Source: Brachycybe producta
Taxonomy: Eukaryota > Arthropoda > Diplopoda > Playtdesmida > Andrognathidae
Length of the DNA: 64,000 nucleotides
NCBI GenBank assembly: GCA_036925085.1
Contig: JAUPFP010000001.1
Location: 9,240,002-9,304,001, forward strand
Direction of reading: 5' to 3'
The notes under the pieces were generated by a model that ran no database searches, was not told the DNA's origin, and worked only from the letters and a program-made list of their open reading frames with translations. The number at the start of each line of letters is the position of its first letter. Within the stretch, counting starts at the first letter, position 1. Both the position numbers and the translations under genes were made by a program. This document shows, piece after piece, positions 47,401 to 60,800 of this stretch.

Positions 47401-50400
47401 AACTTATGCACAAAATTCACAAGAAGTCGCTTGGATGTTGCAGATACCCCTTGTTATTATAAGTATATTTTCTTCTTCTTCTTCTTCAGAAGAAGAAATG
47501 TGGTCAGCAGGAGCTAGCTCATCAAGAAAGAAATTTAAAATTTTATTAACATCACCCTGGGCTTTTCAAAATGATAAAGAAGCAAAAGTGGGAATTAGAA
47601 ACATGTGGAAAATGTTCATTTAAAAAAAAACACAAAATTACTTCAACTACCGTTAAATGAGGGCGGTCCTAAAGGTGCATTGAATGCAAATATGATCTGC
47701 ATGTCAAAGGTACCGATCCCGATCGTCGGTGGTGGCGCTTGAGGGGCAGGCATTGTTTTATCGCTTTTCATTTTAGGGTTCTCGTTTTTCCCTCTTTTGC
47801 TTTTGGTTATTTTACGCGGTGTTTCTGGTCCGTGGTTCTGTATCTGATAAAGAAAAAAATGGCCCTCACAACATCATGAATATTTATTTACAACGCCTTG
47901 AGAACCACAACCACCACTACCACCTCTCACTTCATTCCACTCTTATTTCCATTCCACATTCCTCCTCCTCCTCCTCCTCCTTATTCTACTTCTACTTCTT
48001 CAGATAACCTTTTGCATAAAAAGACTGTAGGGGGTGTAAGTTGTCAGAATTGGTTCTAGGTACAAAAAAAAAATATTAACTTGTTTGTATGTGTGGCGAA
48101 ATAATTCTGCCAATTCGTCGAAGAGGACGACGACGATGATGATGATGATGATGATGATGGGATGAGAAAAATGTGTTTACGAGCGTATACTAACAGTGGG
48201 TGCATTTTCTGACTTATATCGCAACTGTCGTTTTTCGAGAGCCAATAAAAATGCGGTTAATAATTGCTTCTTTTGTTCTTACAGTTTCTGTTTTTGTTAA
48301 TTTCATCTTAATTGGTTCGTTTGAATAAAATTGACAGTTGGGGTGTAAGATGCATTTGTGAATGCATTGAACTCTTGTGTACGACCGCACTTCAAATTTG
48401 TCAATGCCTCCAGAACAATTTAAGAGTGTGGTTGCTGGGAGTGCTAGAATTAAACGCTTATCATTGGCATATCCCAAGTTCATTAATTGACTCGGAAATG
48501 GTCACACATATTCAGTAATTGCTATTGTTATTTAGAAGCGGATAGTCTTTAATTAGATCAATGCTCCTATCGACGCAATAAGTTCGCTTTGAGTCACCTT
48601 GCATGTTTTCAAATGGACCTATTGGCCAATGAATCTTTAATCCTTCATTACACAAACGTTTGACTTTTAGTATATTAAATGGGTATCGTTTATTAGTGTT
48701 TAAAAGTGTGGACCTCTGTTAAACACATTGCTTTTATTTTTGTAAATTCCAATTTTTTTTAGCAACAAAACGTAACAACAAAATCCAGACCGTTGCAAAC
48801 AAGATAAATTTATAAAGGTAAAGCAACTCCATGTTAGAAAAAAAAGCCAAAAGTGAAGGAAGAATCGTTTGCTTTTTAAAGCCAGAAGGAACACACATCT
48901 TGCTTAAAATGTCATTCATTTTTTGTACGTTGTAGTTTGCACCTTCTATTGGCCACACTCGGTTTTCGCACTAAATGCTCCATAGGAAGGGCTGTCAGTT
49001 GACTTACCTCTGTATGTTTATTTTGGTTGCAACCAGGGATGGGTAAATGTCACAAAAGTTATGTTTTATACGTTGACGTATTATACTGTATAAAACCTGT
49101 AAAAAATGTATAAAACAAAGCCTATTATAAAATCACAAATTTTAACGTCTATAAAATATTAAACCCCACTCATTGCATTAAGTTTGTTGTAATTTGAATC
49201 AAGTTAAATGAAAACAAGAAAATTAAATAAAAAACATGTTCTTTGTGATACTCGCTTTTCAAGCATTGGTTCGGCCTCATCTTGAGTATTGCTGTAGTGT
49301 ATGGAATCCTCATTCTGTCACACACACTCATTCAGTTGAAATGGTTCAGCGTAAGGTTTGTTTGTGGCAGGCACAAATTTACAGATAGTGTCACTGAGAT
49401 GCTGTCAGTGCTACAATGGCATAGTTTGGCACATCACAGGGCTGAGTTAAGTTTGAAATTGTTTGGGAAAATTACACGTGGTGATTGTCCTAAACCGCAG
49501 TCCAGTGATATTCATAAAGCACTATATATGGGCAGGGCTGACCACTCTAAGAAAATTAGAGAGATTTTTGCTAGGACAGATTCATATTATTGGTCTTTTT
49601 TCCTAGAGTTATAAGACAATGGAACGCACTTCCTGAGTCAGTGGTGAATGGGGATAATTTTGTTTTGTGGGATTGACATTTGTATATTCATTTTGTTTTT
49701 ACATATGTGCATGTATATGTACTTGACAATGCTTAATGCTGCACATGGACTTTTATGTCCCTCTGCCATAGGCCTATTTGGCTGCTAGCAGTGTACTAAT
49801 TGTAATTGTAATTGTAATAAAAAAAGGTCTAAAAAGTAAGAAAAAAACAAGATCTAATCCACTGTTGTGTTGTTGGTGTAGTGGTTAGTGTCTCAGGCTC
49901 TCAAGCCCATTGGTAATGTTGGTCATGGGTGCAATCCCGGTGTAGTGTGAATTAATTTTCAAATATTCCAGAAGGCTTTGGACAAACAAACAAATTACGA
50001 AATTAAATAAAAGCGAGTAGTAACAAACTTGATACAATGAGTGAGTTGACAGAAAAAGTACTAAGCTGTCCAGCATTCACAGCTATGGTGGAAAGCCCGA
50101 TTTCGAACTAGTCTTATGTTCCTAGAACTAAGGAATAGAGGCTCTCTTCAGAGAAGTCCAAAAAAACTTCTTTATATTTATCCCGTTCTTAAAAGTGCAC
50201 GATAAACAACATTCTGATGAGCAATTAATGCTCATATAAATATTTCAAACAACAGTTACATTTCAATTTTAAAATATCTAATTTTTCTTTTCAGCCTTTT
50301 TTGGGGCAATTTTCCACTTTTTTCCATTGCAGATTTGCAATGAAACACTGTTTTGAACATTAAAAAAATCTTGAAATTTTGTTTTATTAAACTTTTTGTA

Positions 50401-53400
50401 CTTTTTTGTTTCATACGTTTGATTTTATACGTACACAAAATAACAGTTTTATACATCACGTATTATACAGTATAATATACGGTATAAAACCACGTATTAT
50501 ACCTACCCGTCCCTGGTTGCAACAATTTGTTGCCAACAGGCTTCCATATTTTTTGTTAAATCGCTGCTTACTACAAACAGTGGCAATGATGGTAATACCA
50601 AACTCAATAATGTGTTGGTTAACCCAGAAGGAGGCCCATAAGGGGCCAAACCTCATGTTATGGTTCACTACAATTCGAGTTGCCCATCCATTGGTTTTCT
50701 TTTGAGTTTTTACGTCATTGTCATTATGTTTTGATGACATTTATATATTTACACGCTAAGGATGGACAAGCCAGAATTGATCATTTGCAACCAGCCTTAA
50801 GTTTAGGCTGCATATTCGCTTTTCGTTCATATAAAGCTGCTGAATTGATTTTGTCTTACAGTTTCAAGCAACAAAGTTACTGCTGCATATTAATTGGCGT
50901 CAAAATATATAACCTGTATATAGGCTGTAGCATGCTCAAAAAGGTATATGTAGCTGCTAACTCATAGCCAGCTGACCTGCATTTTCGTTTTTTCTTTAAA
51001 TCTGATTGGTTAGTTTGTTTTTTTAACGTTTTGATCTTCAAATATCAAAACGATATGGAAGCTATAGAAAGCACAAGCAGCAGCAATTTGCTTTAAAAAG
51101 AAGCATTAAAAAGCAAATGGGCAGTAAGTTGTTGTAAAGTTACAAAAAAAAAGCAATGCAAGTAAAGCTTAAGCATTAAAAGCGATAGAAAGCGACTATG
51201 TACAATGTAGCTCAGCCTCCAACAAACAATCGATGTTTAGAAAAATCTACAATAAATAAGAAAAAGGCCATCAGAATCATAAATCCAACATTTTATTGAG
51301 GAAGCAAAAGTAAGAAAAACAAAACAAAAAATAACTGAAAAAAAAAAAAGGTTGTAAAAATGGAAGGTTAAGTTTGCGTGTTAAAGTTAAGTTTTAATAT
51401 TAAAGATATGATTGGCTATAATAATTCGCCACGGGCTATGCACACTTGCATATGAGGTTCCTGCCCTCAGGTGTTGGATCACTGGTCAAGTGAAGCAGAC
51501 TTTACTCATGGACCGTGTTTAAATTCACTTTTCCACCGCCTTCTCCTCCTCCTCCTCTTCGTTTCTCCCCTCCTCCATATCCATTCTATAGGAACCTTGA
51601 ATGAATGAATTGAAGTAATCCGTGTATACGGATGATCATGATTCACGGAGGGTATACTTAGATATGAACCATACTGAATGAGTGATTATTGTGACTAGAA
51701 GTTGCTGATGAATCGATTACTTCGTTTTTTTGTTGTTGTTACTTTTATACGACATCAAAATTTGTAATCATTATAATAATTGGACTATTAATGAGGGCGA
51801 TAAGAAAAGTCTTGACATATATGGAGGCGCACGTGCCATGGAAACCGGTGTTAAATTACCCGTGTCCAAAGACAAAATACAACAAAGAAATCGCCCTTTT
51901 TCTTGAATTTTTTTTGAGATTTTCACTTTATAAATAAATATACAGAGTGTTTCTAAACTTTCAAATTCAGAGATATAACGATGGGATTTTAAAAAAAAGG
52001 CTATTAAGTAATTTCTATGCTAATTCATAGCATGACAAGAATAAACTTTTAAGTTCATCTCTATTGTATGGAAATTCAATTTTGTTGGAAAAAAAAGACA
52101 AAAGGTTTATTATGAAATGTATGAATTACTGAAATTGTCGAAATGTTCTTTGGTCTGTTTGTCTTGCGTGTATGTGTATGTGTATGTGGGGGGGGGGGGT
52201 GTAAGGGAGGACAGTCTGGGTTTTTGTTTCGTTGGGTGAATCATAATTTGCCGTTGATTTTGTGCAAACCATTCTCAATTTTTACAGCATAGAGTGGGCA
52301 TATTTCGTGATGTGTAAGGCGAGCTTAGCGTGCCAGCATACAAGTATAGCTGGCCTGTACATGTAGCTTGCAAATAGACAAATCAAAAATCAGCAAACTG
52401 GCTGTGTTTATTAGTTTAGCAAGATATCATTACATGATATTTTTTGTAATAAATTGTGGATGTCTATATGCCAAATAGACTTGCAGAGCTTGCAAGGGTT
52501 TCTTTTTTTTGCACAACGACTTAGAAGAATTGTGCAATATTTGTCGCACTTCTTATAGTCAAGCTTGGCTGTAAATATTGCCAGTGTGATTGGGCAATCT
52601 CAGATGATGGTGTCACTTGCAATATATTCGCCAAGTTTCGACAAAGGATACTCTAGGGTGGATACAAAAAATCAAATTAATTTGTAATTACTGCTTAATT
52701 CACACTTTTTTTACGTAATTTTGTATTTTTGCCCGATTTTGTATTATTAGCTGTCCTAAGCAATATAGATGTCATGCTATTGCTTAGGACCGTTAATAAT
52801 ACAAAATCGGGTACTGCCGCTCAACAACGAGCAACATCGAACCTATACGCTCCTTATTTGTTTTTATTCACTGAAAACAGACCAACAGCCCTAAAAGGCA
52901 TAATGTGCAAATGGACACATTATGTGTACGTGTGTGTGTGTCTACACGTAAAAATTCAAATTAATTCATTTTCATATTGATCCTTTGTCACTTCCCTTCA
53001 TGACACAACATACAGGAAGAGATGATTATCCAAGTACACAACATCTCATATATTGTGTACTTGGATAATCATCTCTCCTTGTACGTTGTGTGTACCGACG
53101 TTGTTTGACTATTGGGATGACTGTGGCTTAGCACATACACTTGTGAGGAATACATGCCGAGGGCACGTATCGTTTGGAGCCACCTTTAGAAATAAGAGAT
53201 CATTCAACACATGTTATAAAGTGCAAAACCGCACACACTGTACAGTTAAAAAAAAGTGTGCAGTGTGCGCTTGCACTTTGCATGTGTTGAATGTTTTTTC
53301 TTCATATTGTGGATGTGTTTGTCTTGTGTCCAAATTATTGTGCACCTAAATTACCCTCCAATTATTGTCCCACTTTTACATTTCCTGTAAAAGTATTCAT

Positions 53401-56400
53401 CCCATTCATCTATCCCTATATAGACCCCCCTCTTTCTAAAGATTTTTCTGCCGTTAAGAAGACGTGATTGTGCGCGTGTGGCTGTTGTTTGTCTTTGAGA
53501 CATATGAATATGTGTCTGAGTCTACTGACTTGACAACTGAAGCATCCATCTGTTCTTCCTGTTCTATTTCCGTTCGGATGCATTCTATTTGAGAGGGGGT
53601 TAGGTGGTTCCTGTCTTTAAAAATAAGGATGAGGATTAGGAGGAGGGGGCTGACTGACTGGATGGCGCGTGCCAGTGGTCTGTGTATAAGTAAGTACACC
53701 TACACCCCCCTTGCAAATGTCAGATTAAGTCAGCCGCGAACTGAACAACTTTTCATCTAAATTATAGAGAAAAAGGTTTTTTCTTAAAAAAAAGGAGCAG
53801 GACTTTTTTTAAGTAAATTTGTCCTCTTTTTTTTATCTATTTCCTTCCCTCGATTTTTTTTTACTTTTCAAACCCTCGAAGTAACCAATTTGTTGTCTTA
53901 ACATCTGCTGAAATTGAAATTAGCACATTTTCAGCATATTTTTACGAAATTTGAGTATATTTATTTGGAACATTTTCTCTCATTTCCGATTCCCATTTCA
54001 TTCAGTTATTTCATATCCTCATTGAGCCTAACCCCCAAGCCTGCTTGCAGCTGGATTTTTAAATTTTACAACTTTTAAGAGAACATTTTTCAGTTGTTTT
54101 TTTACAAAAACAAATTTCAAAAACAAAATCATTAGCAGTATTTTTTTATTATTAATCACTAAATCCAATAAATTTCCCAGAGCCACAACTAGGGTAAGGC
54201 AATGGAGGCACATGTCTCAGGTGCAAAGATCAGGGCGCAGAAATAGGGGCACGAAATAACTAGAATGGTAGTTATTCTTGCCACGGGCACACAATTAGCT
54301 CGTTACAGCCATAGACCTAACCATTGATTTAGTTAGAGATGCGGACCTTGGTTCCAGAATATCAAACAATGGACTGCCATGGGAACTTGGGAAGAGTTTT
54401 GCCGCAAGAATAGCTATGGACAGGATTGCATTCAAAGAAGTGAGTGCCCACATCTGACTCGATCAGGGAGTTGAGAAATAGTATTTATGCCCCCGTTCGC
54501 ATTGTACTCTTATAATTTCATAAGACAGATATGAATATTGTCATTCATGCCCCCCCCCCCCCCGAAGATCCTTAACGAGTCACGACTTGAATAACATTAG
54601 TATTTTATTGGCTATAAATAAAGGCATCAAAAATTGAAAGTTTGCATTATAAACTAGATAGAATAATTAGTTTTCTTGATAAAAGCATTTTTATGGCAAT
54701 ATTAAATTCATATTTCTCCAACTACAAAATTCACTTTTAAAGTTACGTGTATTATGAAATGCTTTTAAGGTTGTCAAATTAAGAGACAATTGAATATGTT
54801 TTAGAAACTATAAGGGTAGCTTCATAGAGGGTATTTTCATATTGATATATTTCAAAATAAGCTTTTTTTTATGTGAGTTTAGAAATGATTCAACTTTAAG
54901 CAGACGATTTTTTTTTCTCTCTTCATTTTTGTCTATAAAAAGTTCATTTTGAAAAGATACCAACATGAAAATACTCTTGAGCTACTCTTCTAGTTTCTAA
55001 AACACTCCCTATAGTTTCTCTTAATTTTATTCCCGAAAGACAGAATAATCGAAGTTCGAAAATCAGGTGTTTATAAACCACCTTAACAAAAACTTCTGTT
55101 CTAGTTTTTAACAATTTTTCTTTTTATTTTTATATAATTAAAATTATTGTTGAATCATCTTTTTTTTTAGACTCCATATTCATTTTTATTATTGAAGAAT
55201 GAATTGGACGTCAATGAATTTATTCTAACTTGAATTTGTTTTTTGTTTTTTTTTTTTTTTCTAGTTGGGATTCTTCACCTATTACACTGTGGCCATGGGT
55301 GAAGTGAGCACTTCCGGTCCAGTTCCAATTGACAGCCTTTTTATTTACAGACCGGACAAACGTCATGAAATGTGGAGGTTTTTTTTCTACATGGTTTTAC
55401 ATGCTGGGTAATTGGATAGAAAAATAAGCAAATTTTTTTTTAAAAAAATAATTCCAGAGGAAATTTATTTATTTTCAAATTGTATTCTATTTCATTTTAG
55501 ATGGATTCATTTATTGTTTAATCTATTGGTTCAAATGTTAGTTGGTCTTCCTTTGGAAATGGTTCACGGTTCGCTTCGAATCGGAACTGTCTACATGGCC
55601 GGAGTGTTGGCTGGTTAGTTTGCAATCACATTTTATGAAGATTTTATATACATTATAGAAGCAAATGTTATTAAGCACGACGCTATTGCAAAATGAACGC
55701 AAATAAAAGAGAAACACTGGAATAGAGGAAATACGAGCGAGAGTATAGGAGGTTTTTCATTTTATCTTTCAAAATCGACCTTTTAATTTCAATTTCAAAT
55801 TGTCAGTTAGTTTTTCACTTCAAATTACTCCAGATATAATCAAATGAAAATGTAAAAAAATAGAGGTGGGACGAATCCTAAAAGGTTCTCGAATCCCACG
55901 AATCTGACGATTCTCGAATCTCTGAAATCCTTCATATAAGAATCCTATATTATTTATTAAAATGATAAAAAATAAATGAAATAATATTAAATATTAAATT
56001 ATTAATAATAAAAAAAAACTGTGGCACTCAGGGTCGCCGCCACAAGGTGATATTGGTGACCCGGGTACCACCGAAGTTGTAACAATCGTAGTTTTTTTTG
56101 TTAGTGAACGCTTCTATTGGACGTCAATGTAGTTAAAACTAATTTTACCAAAGTTTTTAACAGTCGTTTTTTAGGTTAGGATTCGATAACGACGTGAAAA
56201 TAAAATCAATGCGATTTATAAGCATTTATTGCCAAATATGCAAATCGACCATCAGAAGAGTGAATCACACTTAACATGTTTTTTGAACAGCTAATTAATC
56301 AGTTTTAAAATGATCGAATTTTACATTGTTTGCATAACAAACAGCCCTTATAATATGACGTATAACATTGGCAGAAACTCACTAGTACACTGTACTTTCT

Positions 56401-57759
56401 TTTAAAATATAAATTAAATAATAAATTTGGATTTTCGCCCATTCTGATTATTATAAAAACTAGTGGGGTAACCCGTCATAAATGACGGGAGCAAAATTCA
56501 CAGACAATTGTTCCCAGCATTAGAATTTCTTTTCTTCTGCCCTTTTATGACGTCAGACCAAGTAACAAACCAATTAGAAATTGATGACGTTCATAAAAGG
56601 GCGGAGGAAAAGAAATTCTAATGCTGGGCACAATTGCCCGTGATAAATACTAGTTTAATTTTGCTACTATTAACCCCTCCCCTTTTTATATTTGAAAAAG
56701 AAAATTAGTTTCTCTGGTGTGCGCATGCGCGTCGTTTGTTCCTTTTTTACTCCTTTCATTTCAATTTCAGTCACCCCCTCCCACTTTTTCCCCTCCACGT
56801 TTCTCTTTCTCTCCCCCTCTACACTTTCCAACCTTTTCCACTCTCCAATTTAATATCATGGGGTTCTTGGATGGGAAGGGTGCAACATATAGTTGACCTT
56901 GAGAAAGAAAAACGGTTCATTTATTCAGTTAAATTTTATATAAATTCCGACGTGCTTCAAGGTTTTTGTACAGTGTTATCTCCACACACACACACAGACA
57001 CAGACCTGGCTTAATATATTTATAACTAGTGGGGTAACCCATCATAAATGACGGGAGCAAAATTCACCAGCAATATTGTGTGCATGCGCGTCGTTTTTTC
57101 CTTTTTTTACTCCTTTCATTTCAACTTCAGTCACCCCTTCCCACTTTTCTCCCTCTCTCCCCTTTCTACACTTTCCAACCATTTCCCCTCACCCCCTCCC
57201 ACTTTTCTCTCTCTCTCCCCTTCTACACTTTCCAACCTTTTCCCCTCACCCCCTCCCACTTTTCTCTCTCTCCCCCTTCTACACTTTCCAAAGGAAGAGT
57301 TCAACATATAGTTGAAAAAAAAAAGGTTCATTTATTCAAATTTATATAAATACCGACATGCTTCAATGGTTTTTGTTACTCCACACACACACACACACAC
57401 AGACCTGGGATATTATATATATAATAATAATATAATATATACATGTATATATATTAAGCCAGGTCTGTGTGTGTGTGTGTGTGTGGTTAACGTTGTATAA
57501 ACCTTGAAGCACGTCGGAATTTATATAAATTTAAATAAATGAATAAATGAACTGCTTTTTTTCTCTCAAGGTCAACTATATGTTGCACACGCCCGCCCCA
57601 TCCAAGAACCCCACGATATTAAATTGGAGAGGGGGAAAGGTTGGAAAGTGTAGAGGGGGAGAGAGAGAGAGAAACATGGAGGGGAAAAAAGTGGGAGGGG
57701 TGACTGAAATTGAAATGAAAGGAGTAAAAAAGGAACAAACGACGCGCCCATGGATAGCC

Positions 57760-57800
<41 letters not shown>

Positions 57801-60800
57801 GCCACTATTGACCATGTATTTATAGCTTTTAAGTTATTCCAAAAATAAAAAATCGTTTAAGAAAAATAAAGGGAAAAAATAGACATATTTTAATTATGTT
57901 TATTTTAAACTTCATAAAAAGTTTATTTTTCAAAATATCATTAATACCGACATAATGCAGTTAATTAAAAATACTTGAAAATGCAGAGTATTCGAAGTTG
58001 TAACTTTATGGTTTGATAGGGTTTGAATAAAAATATATTGCGAGCATTAATTTAAGGTCCTACTTTTGGAAAGGCAAAAAAAAGATTTAGTAAAACATTT
58101 GGTATTTTTGTTGATTGTTCAAAATGTTTTTTTTTTTTATATTCTGTGCTTCTTCTTCTGGTGGCCAACTGTTGTTATCTAGATAAGATGCACAACACTT
58201 TCTTTCTGTCTGCTTCTGTTGTTGTTGTTGTTGCAATTGATGAACAGCAACAGCAGCACGTGGAACAAAAGAAAAGGAACCGCTCTTGATTTAAGAAATA
58301 TAATGGTTGTGTTTAGAAATGTGTGTGAGAGGGGTTTTTTAAATTTGTTCGGCGCCTGCCACATGTCGCTGGCGGGAGAAAAAAAGAAAGAACAAGGCAA
58401 CAACAACAAAAAAAATGAGTGAACTATTTCACATTAACCAGCTGCGATTGACCTGGCACCTGGCGATTAAAAATAAACTTTTTTTAACGTTCCAATAACT
58501 TTAAACCCAATTGTGTAAGCAAGTTGGCCCATGGTGTATTTTTTTGGGTGTTGATCATCATCACTTGATCAGTTTAACGCGAATCCTTGTCATTGATGCG
58601 TTTACAGGATCCAACATTTTTATAACTTTTTGAGAAAAAACTAAGTTTTGCAATTTATTTTATCTAGGTGGACAATAAAAATTGGCGAACTTTTTTTTTT
58701 CTCCCGAAAAGTTGGTCTCAACATGTTTTCAGATCATTTTTCTCTATGGAGGATGTTTTCTGTTGTAGTGAGGTCAATTTATGAACAGATTTGGGAGTTT
58801 TTTTAGTATTGCTTTCTGATGTATGAACGTATAATAGAATAACAGTAAATAGTCCTTTCAGCTATAATTTCTCTTTAAAAACTTCAGGTATTAACATTTT
58901 TTAAAAAAATAATTATGATTCAACATTGATTTTTTTGTCAATGAGCATAAAATCTTGAAACTATTTTGACATTTTTTATTTATAATTTTCATTTGCAATT
59001 TTACCAATAGTCAGCCATAGACAAGAGCTTCCTCATCAGAATCCATTTTGAATTAATGATAGTCCTTTATTTATGTAAATGAACCCAATAAAAAGTTGGT
59101 GAAAATGTGTTTAAGGGCCTTATGTTAGGCCTAAATTAAGGACCTGTGTGTTTTTCTCCTATGTTGTCAATTTATGCCCCAAAAGAATTGTCTAGACATA
59201 TTTGACAAAAAAAGTCTCTTCTGACAATAAAGTCTTTTAGATCAGAGTCAGGGCCAACGGGGGGGGGGAGTAAAGTTAAAAGACAGTGCTATCTAATTTT
59301 AGTATTTGTTATTTTGTTACACATTATTTCTCTTTTGTTGGTAATAAATTAATAATATGTACTGGTAGCAATACTAGTTAATTAGTAATAAGTTAATAAC
59401 AGTGTTTATAGGTCTGGGCCCCAAACCGGATTTTACTGCACACTTTTTTATGATTCCTATGCAATGATGATAACAAAAAAGTTATCAACAATTGTTGATA
59501 ACAAAAAAGTTATCAACAATTGTTGATAACACGAAAAAATGTTATCGACAAACGTTGATAACACGAAAAAATGTTATCGACAAACGTTGATAACACGAAA
59601 AAGAGACATTTATTTGTCATAAATTAAGCTTATGTAGATCTAGTCTTGTGACGTCAGATTTGTTGACAAAAATTTAGACTTTGTGTCATTTTGTCTGCTA
59701 GAAAAAAAGGGGGGGGGGGTTATAATTAACAAAGGAACTCAAGAAATCTTTTTGTTTTAATTTTGGGATAATTTGGCGAGCATATATCAAATAATTTGAT
59801 AAATAGATAACCCTTAATTAATATCAGAAATTATGGGTTTCTGCAAGAAAGTCGCTGTTTTTAAATTTGTATACAGTATTTTGAAGTAGATATGAAATTT
59901 ATGGTTCAGAAAACGAGGTGAACAAACAATTATAAAACATCATAACTCATATGGTAATTATAATTTTTCCAGTTATTTATTCTCTACAAATTAGTGTTCT
60001 AGTTTTAATAAATTTTAATAAAATAAATTGCAAACATACAGTAATGGACATATTTCTAAATTATAAAGTTGCTAACAACCCCCTTGGCAACGTTTAAAGA
60101 AAATCAAATGAATTCAAAATGGCAAATGGGGTAATGGCGTATATACTGTAATGGCAAAAGTCATTGTTGTTCTATGAGACAAATAATCTTATTAAGTTAT
60201 TAACATTAAATAAATTCTCTCTTTTCATAATCCAGTTTTTCTTCTTCTAGTTTCAAGCATAATCTATTATTTTCATTCATTTGCATATTTTGCAAAATGA
60301 TTGTGTTTATAAAATATTTTTTTCATTATAATCGCTCAAATTTACACATGAAATAATTTGAATATTTCTAGCATTTCTCTATTGAAACTTTTTTTTTCTG
60401 CAATTTTTTTTTCGATTGTAATTTTAATTACGTTTCTTTATTTGGTTATTAATAGGTTCGTTAGGAACATCTGTATTTGACATGGACGTGTACTTAGTAG
60501 GAGCTTCGGGTGGAGTTTACGCTCTTTTGGCTGCACATTTGGCCAATGTATTGTTGGTAATAAAAAAAATAAAATGAAATAATTTCTTATTGATTCAACT
60601 ATAACAATGAGTTCACTCCAGGGTTTCTATCATTTTAGACGACTATTTTTCTTTTTTGAAAAATTTGTTCAAAATCACTTTAGTCTGGGATATGTACACA
60701 CTATCAATTCTGGCTTGTCATTCCTGGCTTTTCAGTGACAAACTTGATCGTGTGTCTGGTGGATTTTGCTAGTTCAATCTAAATTTTGTTGTTGTGATAA

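Larger units (their letters stand above)
49034..50515. mobile_element. hAT element with perfect target duplication, carrying LINE and SINE-like pieces
   Basis: Begins cagggatgggtaaatg and ends ctacccgtccctg. The octamer gttgcaac is exact at 49026-49033 and 50516-50523. Subterminal regions on both sides are rich in tataaaac, gtattatac and tacgt words in opposite orientation. No transposase is left. The middle contains a LINE 3' end (49240-49829) and a tRNA-like block (49868-49945). Confidence 0.85.

Noticed and set aside
49868-49945. Functional tRNA gene
   Set aside because: A and B boxes are present, but the acceptor stem and clean cloverleaf pairing are absent; a SINE head or tRNA pseudogene fits better.
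53201-53293. Hairpin H4 as a miR-17-like microRNA
   Set aside because: A caaagtgc-like match exists only on the opposite strand and stops after a few bases; no identity with a known microRNA can be claimed.
57547-57825. Frames of 77-92 codons with poly-Asn, poly-Tyr or poly-Leu runs
   Set aside because: They read through the (AAT)n microsatellite and the pyrimidine minisatellite, so the low-complexity residues are repeat artefacts.
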